Below are positions 46,068-51,010 of a stretch of 51,010 nucleotides of DNA, one piece after another. The stretch is from the NCBI GenBank assembly GCA_016291475.1, contig JAEEXJ010000007.1, forward strand, positions 1 to 51,010. Reading direction: 5' to 3'. The DNA is from Lachnospiraceae bacterium (GTDB taxonomy: Bacteria; Bacillota_A; Clostridia; Lachnospirales; Lachnospiraceae). Position 1 is the first letter of the stretch; each line of letters begins with the position of its first letter. Below the pieces are notes generated by a model. It did not search any database and had not been told where the DNA came from. It saw only the letters and a list, made by a program, of their open reading frames with translations. A program made the position numbers and the translations under genes.

Positions 46068-46856
46068 ATGAGTAGTGTACAGCTTCTTGATAAAACCAGG
46101 AAAATTGGAAGACTGCTTCACAACAACAATTCCAGTAAAGTGGTCTTCAACGATATCTGTCAGGTAATGAGAGATATCCTTTCTTCGAGTGTTATCGTTA
46201 TCAGCCGTAAGGGTAAGCTTCTCGGGCGCGGTATTCTTCCCGATGAAGATCCCATCACCGAACTGATAGGCGGAGAAGTAGGTGAGTTCATTGATAAGAT
46301 GCTCAACGAGAGACTTCTTTCCGTGCTTTCCACCAAGGAGAATGTCAATCTTGACACACTCGGCTTTGAAAAGACTGACACCAAAGTCTACAAGGCTATC
46401 GTGACTCCCATAGAGATCGCGGGTGAGCGTCTGGGTACTCTTTTTGTATATCGTATGGATAAAGAGTATGATATCGACGACATCATTCTCCTCGAGTACG
46501 GCACAACCGTCGTAGGACTTGAAATGCTGAGGTCCGTGAGCGAAGAAAGTGCGGAAGAGAGCAGAAAGATCGCAGTCGTTAAATCGGCTATCAGTACTCT
46601 TTCTTTTTCCGAGATGGAAGCGATCGTCCATATATTCGACGAGCTTGAGGGTGATGAGGGAATACTGGTTGCAAGTAAGATTGCTGACAGAGTAGGCATC
46701 ACCAGAAGCGTAATAGTAAACGCGCTCAGGAAGTTTGAAAGTGCCGGCATAATAGAGTCGAGATCATCCGGTATGAAGGGAACTTACATCAAGATCCTTA
46801 ATGAGTATGTTTTCGATGAGATCGAATCCATGAGGATATCCCAGGGTATCAGATAG
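46068..46856 (+). CDS. codY: GTP-sensing transcriptional regulator CodY
   Basis: A 262-residue CodY. The N-terminal GAF-type sensor (MSSVQLLDKTRKIGRLLHNN) binds branched-chain amino acids and reflects GTP levels; the C-terminal winged helix ASKIADRVGITRSVIVNALRKFESAG is the highly conserved CodY DNA-binding motif. It represses nutrient-uptake, amino-acid and often motility genes during rich growth. The start at 46068 has GAGGG seven bases upstream. It comes directly before the flagellar operon, which suggests motility may be under CodY control in this organism, as reported in other Clostridia. Confidence 0.96.
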   Translation: MSSVQLLDKTRKIGRLLHNNNSSKVVFNDICQVMRDILSSSVIVISRKGKLLGRGILPDEDPITELIGGEVGEFIDKMLNERLLSVLSTKENVNLDTLGFEKTDTKVYKAIVTPIEIAGERLGTLFVYRMDKEYDIDDIILLEYGTTVVGLEMLRSVSEESAEESRKIAVVKSAISTLSFSEMEAIVHIFDELEGDEGILVASKIADRVGITRSVIVNALRKFESAGIIESRSSGMKGTYIKILNEYVFDEIESMRISQGIR

Positions 46857-46859
46857 TGG

Positions 46860-46889
46860 TTGAAATGCTTATCTGTGCCGTGGTATAAT
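46860..46889 (+). promoter_or_regulatory. promoter for a short leader or small RNA upstream of flgB
   Basis: TTGAAA at 46860-46865, an 18-base spacer and TATAAT at 46884-46889, preceded by TGG so also an extended -10 element. Confidence 0.7.
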
Positions 46890-46895
46890 GCTTTC

Positions 46896-46968
46896 TAAGG
46901 AAAAGATTATTTAAGATTATAGGAGTGATTTATAAAAGGATTTGCTTTCGGGCAGGTCCTTTTTGTTT
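46896..46968 (+). ncRNA. putative short transcript (small RNA or attenuated leader)
   Basis: Between the promoter at 46860-46889 and the terminator-like hairpin at 46934-46968 lies a ~70-base stretch that could be transcribed alone. An AGGAG at 46921 is followed by no good start codon. It may be a small RNA, or an attenuator of the flagellar operon. Support is structural only. Confidence 0.4.
46934..46968 (+). terminator. terminator-like hairpin upstream of the flagellar operon
   Basis: AAAAGGATTTGC and GCAGGTCCTTTT form a twelve-base stem with two G-U pairs and a TTTCGG loop, followed by a T-rich tract. Confidence 0.7.
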
Positions 46969-47045
46969 TACCCGGATCTGTTTATAGCGCATGTTATATA
47001 TCTACACCATATTTAGTGGGTGATCCGTCTTTTGCTAAAAATATA

Positions 47046-47073
47046 TTGTGTTTTCAGCTGATTTAAGTATAAT
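47046..47073 (+). promoter_or_regulatory. promoter of the flagellar operon
   Basis: TTGTGT at 47046-47051, a 16-base spacer and TATAAT at 47068-47073, 37 bases before flgB. It is of the housekeeping sigma-A type, not a sigma-D/FliA flagellar promoter. Confidence 0.65.
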
Positions 47074-47109
47074 TAATAGTTGGTGAGGTATCATAAAAAA
47101 GGAGCATTT

Positions 47110-47499
47110 ATGATTAATACAAGTGCATTTGATTATATCAATGTTCTCGACAAGGCGGCAGATGCTTCCTGGCTTCGTGACCAGTGCATTGCCAATAATA
47201 TCGCAAATGTTGATACTCCCGGTTATAAAAGACAGGATGTTGATTTTGAATCCGTTCTCGAAAAAGAGCTCGGATACAGAAGATTCGAATCCATGGATGA
47301 GAAGGTTGCTAATCTCAAGCTCAGAAGACTGAACGTCGGAGCTTATACGGACGCGGCTTCTTATTCATACAGAACAGATAAGAATAATGTTGATATCGAG
47401 AACGAGAATGTTCTTCTTGCTCAGAATCAGCTTAAATATCAGGGCCTTATGAAGGCTCTTACCTCAGAGTTTTCCAACCTGAAGAAAGTCATGAAGTGA
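47110..47499 (+). CDS. flgB: flagellar basal body rod protein FlgB
   Basis: A 129-residue rod protein of the flagellar basal body, exported through the flagellar type III apparatus. The family motif ANNIANVDTPGYKRQDVDFE is at about residues 30-50, and the C-terminal helix ends LMKALTSEFSNLKKVM. The start is at 47110, with AAAAAAGGAG upstream. It heads the operon flgB, flgC, fliE, fliF, fliG, spaced by 15 to 59 bases. Confidence 0.95.
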   Translation: MINTSAFDYINVLDKAADASWLRDQCIANNIANVDTPGYKRQDVDFESVLEKELGYRRFESMDEKVANLKLRRLNVGAYTDAASYSYRTDKNNVDIENENVLLAQNQLKYQGLMKALTSEFSNLKKVMK

Positions 47500-47514
47500 T
47501 GAAAGGAGTTTGCC

Positions 47515-47970
47515 ATGGGAATGTTTACGGCTTTTGATATAAGTGCATCCGGCCTTACCGCCCAGCGTTACAGAATGGATATCATATCCCAGAACGTAGC
47601 CAATGCCAATACGACCCGAACCGAAAATGGCGATCCTTATGTCAGAAAAGTAGTTTATTTTGAGGAGAAGGGAGTTCGCGGAAGCGACACCTTCAGTCAT
47701 GTACTCAATTCGGTCAGCAAGAATTATGCAGGAAAGGGTGTTAAGGTTGCCAAGGTTCTTGAGGATAAGAAGACTCCTCAGAACATGGTCTATGATCCTT
47801 CGCATCCCGATGCCGATGAGAACGGATATGTAATGTATCCCAATGTAAATATCATTACCGAGATGACCAATCTTATCGATGCCAGCCGTTCATACGAGGC
47901 TAACGCTACCGCATTTGATGCTGCAAAGTCCATGGCTCAGCAGGGACTGCAGATCGGATCCGGAACCTGA
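47515..47970 (+). CDS. flgC: flagellar basal body rod protein FlgC
   Basis: A 151-residue rod protein. The N-terminal FDISASGLTAQRYRMDIISQ and NVANANTTRT match FlgC, as does the C-terminal NIITEMTNLIDASRSYEANA. Together with FlgB, FlgF and FlgG it builds the drive shaft. It lies 15 bases after flgB, with an AAAGGAG site. Confidence 0.97.
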   Translation: MGMFTAFDISASGLTAQRYRMDIISQNVANANTTRTENGDPYVRKVVYFEEKGVRGSDTFSHVLNSVSKNYAGKGVKVAKVLEDKKTPQNMVYDPSHPDADENGYVMYPNVNIITEMTNLIDASRSYEANATAFDAAKSMAQQGLQIGSGT

Positions 47971-47990
47971 TAAGAACCCTAGGAGAATAA

Positions 47991-48320
47991 ATGAATCCAT
48001 CAATTGTGCATGAATTGACCGGCGCCGGTGATTACAGAAAGATCGGCGGAGCTACCGGTGTCAGATCCATAGAGGGAGAATCACCGGACGGTACTCTTTT
48101 TTCGTCCGTATTTAACAGTGCGGTTGAAGGCATCAAGACTACGAATGCATATCTGTCCGATGCAGAGAATCAGGAGATCCTGTTTGCACTCGGCCAGTCC
48201 GATTCGACCCACGATCTTACGATTGCTCTTCAAAAAGCGGAGACTGCTTTGCAATATACCATTGCAATAAGGGACAAACTTCTCGAAGCGTACAAAGAGC
48301 TTATGCAGATCCAGATTTAA
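47991..48320 (+). CDS. fliE: flagellar hook-basal body protein FliE
   Basis: A 109-residue FliE, the adaptor joining the MS ring and the rod. The C-terminal half AALQKAETALQYTIAIRDKLLEAYKELMQIQI-like helical pattern (SDSTHDLTIALQKAE, then AIRDKLLEAYKELM) is the family hallmark. The N-terminal half is poorly conserved. The AGGAG site is close to the ATG. Confidence 0.93.
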   Translation: MNPSIVHELTGAGDYRKIGGATGVRSIEGESPDGTLFSSVFNSAVEGIKTTNAYLSDAENQEILFALGQSDSTHDLTIALQKAETALQYTIAIRDKLLEAYKELMQIQI

Positions 48321-48379
48321 TTGTTTTGATCCTGCTTGCAGGGATTGGCGACGAAAATTATTTTCGGAGGCGGGGATAA

Positions 48380-49981
48380 ATGCCTGAGAGATTAAAGGAA
48401 TTATTGAACAGGATTAAAGAATGGTGGAATAAGTTCACCTCAAGACAGAAAGGCATTATTGTTGGCCTTGCTGTCTTTTCTGTTGCTGTATTTGCTCTTA
48501 TAGTCTTCTTTGTTTCGAGACCCAAGTACAGAGTACTTATCACCGCAACTTCTACCAAGGAAGCATCCGAGATCATTGCAATACTGGATGAGAACTCCAT
48601 TGCACACACCGAATCTCAGGATGCTCTGACCATCAGTGTTGAGACCAATCAGTACACCGCTGCGGAGCTTGCCCTCGGTTCTTCCGGATTTGTTCCGGAT
48701 GAGTACACTCTTGAAGAAGCGCTAAGCAGCTCGCTTTCAACAACTACTTCCGATAAGGCCAAGTTTTATCAGCTCTATATGGAGAACAAGCTCAAGGGCG
48801 TTATTCTGGCTATCGAAGGCGTCGATGACTGTAAGGTCAATCTGAATATCCCCGAAGATACCGGAACTCTTATATCGAATGAAGAAGAGGCATCCGCGTA
48901 TATCCAGATCGAACATGACGGAAGCTTTACCACCGCCAAGGCGGCAAATCTTGCCAAGTGTATCCAGACTTTCTTAAGAAACAGCAATACCGCCAATATC
49001 ACTATCCTTGATTCCGACGGAACACTTCTTTTCGCCGGAGGAGATGATTATTCATCATCGGGTATTGCAAATTCCATGCAGGAACTCAGAAATCAGGCTG
49101 AGGCTATGATAGCCAATCAGGTCAAGAAAGTTCTTCTCGGAACTCCCAATTACAACAATGTTGAAGTTACCAGCCATCTCGACATGGATTATTCCAATTA
49201 CGAGAAGACTGTCAAAGAATATTATGCAAATTCCGACCGTACGGAAGGAATGCTTTCCCATGAAGAGACTTATGAGTCTTCTTCCGAGAACGGTGTCGGA
49301 GGAATTCCCGGAACCGATTCCAATGGTGAAGGAACAACTTACGTTACCAGCGATTACGGCAATAGTTCATCTTCGTCCGCCGAAACCGAGAAAGACTATC
49401 TTCCCAACGAATCGTCGGAGTATAAAGTTACACCCGCAGGTGCGATCAATTACAACAATTCATCCATGTCCATTGCGGCTATCACTTACAAAGAGATCCG
49501 TGAGGAAGAGGTAGAGGCACAGGGACTTCTCGACGGAACTACATGGGAAGAGTATAAGATAGCAAATTCCGCAGACCGTAAGCTTGAAGTAGACGAAGAC
49601 CTTTATGCCGTTGCGGCAAATGCTACCGGCATCCCTGCCTCCAATATTACGATCGTTGCATATGAATCTCCGATATTCTATGACAAGGAAAGTCTTCAGA
49701 TCAGCTGGACCACGGTTCTGTCCGCGTTCCTTATCATTCTGATCCTCGGACTCCTGGCATTTGTCATCTTAAGGAGCATGGGTTCCAAGAAAGAAGAACA
49801 GGAAACCACTCCCGAGCTTTCCGTCGAAGACCTTCTCCAGTCCAGCCCCGAGCCTCAGCTTGAAGACATCGATGTAGAGAATAAGTCCGAGACCAGAAAG
49901 ATGATCGAAAAGTTTGTTGATGAAAATCCCGAAGCGGCGGCAGCACTTCTTCGTAACTGGCTGACCGACGACTGGGGTTGA
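48380..49981 (+). CDS. fliF: flagellar MS-ring protein FliF
   Basis: A 533-residue MS-ring protein with two membrane helices, near residues 30-54 and 447-468. The region between them holds two ring-building domains (ISVETNQYTAAELALGSSGF is in the first), followed by a serine-rich variable loop. The C-terminus RKMIEKFVDENPEAAAALLR is the FliG-binding tail. GGAGGCGGGG before the ATG gives a strong start. It follows fliE by 59 bases. Confidence 0.96.
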   Translation: MPERLKELLNRIKEWWNKFTSRQKGIIVGLAVFSVAVFALIVFFVSRPKYRVLITATSTKEASEIIAILDENSIAHTESQDALTISVETNQYTAAELALGSSGFVPDEYTLEEALSSSLSTTTSDKAKFYQLYMENKLKGVILAIEGVDDCKVNLNIPEDTGTLISNEEEASAYIQIEHDGSFTTAKAANLAKCIQTFLRNSNTANITILDSDGTLLFAGGDDYSSSGIANSMQELRNQAEAMIANQVKKVLLGTPNYNNVEVTSHLDMDYSNYEKTVKEYYANSDRTEGMLSHEETYESSSENGVGGIPGTDSNGEGTTYVTSDYGNSSSSSAETEKDYLPNESSEYKVTPAGAINYNNSSMSIAAITYKEIREEEVEAQGLLDGTTWEEYKIANSADRKLEVDEDLYAVAANATGIPASNITIVAYESPIFYDKESLQISWTTVLSAFLIILILGLLAFVILRSMGSKKEEQETTPELSVEDLLQSSPEPQLEDIDVENKSETRKMIEKFVDENPEAAAALLRNWLTDDWG

Positions 49982-49998
49982 TCATAGGAGATAGATAA

Positions 49999-51010
49999 AT
50001 GGCGTTCGGCTCATCACAAAATGAAATAAGCGGTCTTCAAAAAGCCGCAATACTTCTTATCACTCTGGGTCCTGAGAGAAGTGCCGGTATATTCAAGCAC
50101 CTCAAGGAAGAAGAGATCGAAGAGCTTACGCTTGAGATCGCCAATACCAGAACAGTAGGTCCCGAAGTCAAGGAAGCTGTTCTCGAAGAATTCTACGGAG
50201 TATGTCTTGCACAGCAGTACATCGCAGAGGGCGGTATCGGATATGCAAGAGAACTCCTTGAAAAATCCCTCGGAAGCGAAAAGGCGATGGATGTCATCGG
50301 CAGACTCACTGCATCACTTCAGGTCAAGCCTTTCGAATTTGTACGTAAGACCGATGCGTCACAGCTTATTAACTTCATTCAGGATGAGCATCCTCAGACC
50401 ATTGCTCTGATACTGTCATATCTGGCTCCTCAGCAGGCGGCACAGATCATATCGGGACTTGCTCCCGACAGACAGGCTGATGTTGCACGAAGGATCGCGG
50501 TAATGGACAGAACCAGCCCCGATGTTATCAAAGAAGTCGAATCGATACTCGAGCAGAAGCTTGCTTCCCTTGTAAATCAGGATTACACCATCATCGGCGG
50601 TGTCGACTCTGTTGTTGAAATACTTAACTCTGTTGACCGCGGTACCGAAAAACACATCATGGAATCTCTCGAGATCGAAGAGCCCGAACTTGCGGACGAG
50701 ATCAGAAAGAAGATGTTCGTATTCGAAGATATCCTGCTGCTTGATGACAGATCGATCCAGAGAGTTCTTCGTGACGTTGATAATAACGATCTGGGTATTG
50801 CACTTAAGGCGGCCAATGAACAGGTACAGAATGCAGTATTCAATAACCTGTCCAAGCGTCTTGCTACGATGATCAAGGAAGATATGGAATTCATGGGTCC
50901 TGTCCGTATGAAGGATGTTGAAGAAGCTCAGCAGAAGATTGTTAATATTATCCGTAAACTGGAAGATTCCGGCGAGATCGTAATCTCCAGAGGCGGTGGA
51001 GACGAGATAG
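49999..51010 (+). CDS. fliG: flagellar motor switch protein FliG, 3' end cut by window
   Basis: The frame is open to the window edge; about 337 residues are visible and family members are about 330-340 long, so only a few codons are missing. FliG links the MS ring to the C ring and contacts the stator. The N-terminal SGLQKAAILLITLGPERSA, the central EHPQTIALILSYL motif, and the C-terminal LDDRSIQRVLRDVDNNDLGIALKAA motor face with its charged residues are all present. The start ATG has AGGAG twelve bases upstream, 17 bases after fliF. Confidence 0.95.
   Translation, partial: MAFGSSQNEISGLQKAAILLITLGPERSAGIFKHLKEEEIEELTLEIANTRTVGPEVKEAVLEEFYGVCLAQQYIAEGGIGYARELLEKSLGSEKAMDVIGRLTASLQVKPFEFVRKTDASQLINFIQDEHPQTIALILSYLAPQQAAQIISGLAPDRQADVARRIAVMDRTSPDVIKEVESILEQKLASLVNQDYTIIGGVDSVVEILNSVDRGTEKHIMESLEIEEPELADEIRKKMFVFEDILLLDDRSIQRVLRDVDNNDLGIALKAANEQVQNAVFNNLSKRLATMIKEDMEFMGPVRMKDVEEAQQKIVNIIRKLEDSGEIVISRGGGDEI

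Noticed and set aside
46920..46985. A possible leader peptide after AGGAG upstream of flgB
   Set aside because: No good start codon at a proper distance and the codons resemble no protein; kept only as a possible RNA feature.
46857..47109. A c-di-GMP riboswitch or sigma-D promoter for the flagellar operon
   Set aside because: Neither the GEMM core motif nor a FliA-type promoter is visible; the promoters found are housekeeping type.
1..51010. CRISPR arrays, insertion sequences, prophage or rRNA genes
   Set aside because: No regular direct repeats, transposase, integrase or rRNA sequence was seen in the window.

Overview
The window looks like a chromosome segment of a motile, anaerobic, low-to-mid GC Firmicute of the class Clostridia, most likely a Lachnospiraceae member close to Butyrivibrio. 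This placement is inferred from the combination of a PolC-type replicative polymerase, CodY, IspG (MEP pathway), an AmmeMemoRadiSam operon, the topA-codY-flgB-flgC-fliE-fliF-fliG gene order and strong purine-rich ribosome binding sites. It is not from a database match. Almost every gene reads left to right. The exception is a block at about 5.6-11.5 kb on the minus strand.

Layout. 1-3.5 kb: end of an NhaC-type antiporter, then a cysteine desulfurase and MnmA, which together make 2-thiouridine in tRNA; TrmO, another tRNA modification enzyme, follows. 4.4-5.6 kb: an XRE-type regulator with membrane helices. 5.6-10 kb (minus): an OmpR-type two-component system followed by two intact CPBP membrane proteases and a third that is clearly dead (premature stop, internal deletion, frameshift). 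10-11.5 kb: a decayed small gene, a small membrane protein and a PHP-family phosphatase. 11.7-15.7 kb: a zinc-ribbon protein and then the glycolytic genes gap, pgk and tpiA, with a ~220-base fold-back repeat between pgk and tpiA. 15.8-17.5 kb: a methyltransferase and a leucine-rich lipoprotein. 17.5-19.4 kb: a complete promoter, yybP-ykoY (Mn2+) riboswitch and terminator controlling a flotillin-like gene. 19.4-25.2 kb: a giant membrane HD-GYP sensor translationally coupled to a membrane-anchored BMP-type binding protein, then a secreted transglutaminase-like protein. 25.3-30 kb: zinc-ribbon membrane protein, rpsT, lepA, hemW. 30-32.3 kb: the Memo / AMMECR1 / radical SAM triad. 32.4-34.7 kb: an HD-domain protein that has lost its GYP motif, followed by pilT. 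34.8-38.7 kb: dprA, comM-like gene, ispG. 38.8-46.9 kb: polC, tRNA-Glu, topA, codY. 47.1 kb to the end: the start of the flagellar basal body operon, with fliG cut by the window end.

How it fits together. Several genes bear on surface behaviour and second-messenger control: two HD-GYP-related proteins, pilT, the flagellar operon and CodY (with a candidate CodY box upstream of its own gene). The most interesting non-ordinary signals are the Mn2+ riboswitch placed in front of a flotillin-like gene instead of a metal exporter, the HD-GYP/BMP sensor pair, the degenerate HD-GYP next to pilT, the large inverted repeat in the glycolytic operon, and a short promoter-terminator unit upstream of flgB that could be a small RNA or attenuator. 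All functions are read from motifs in the sequence; no searches were run.
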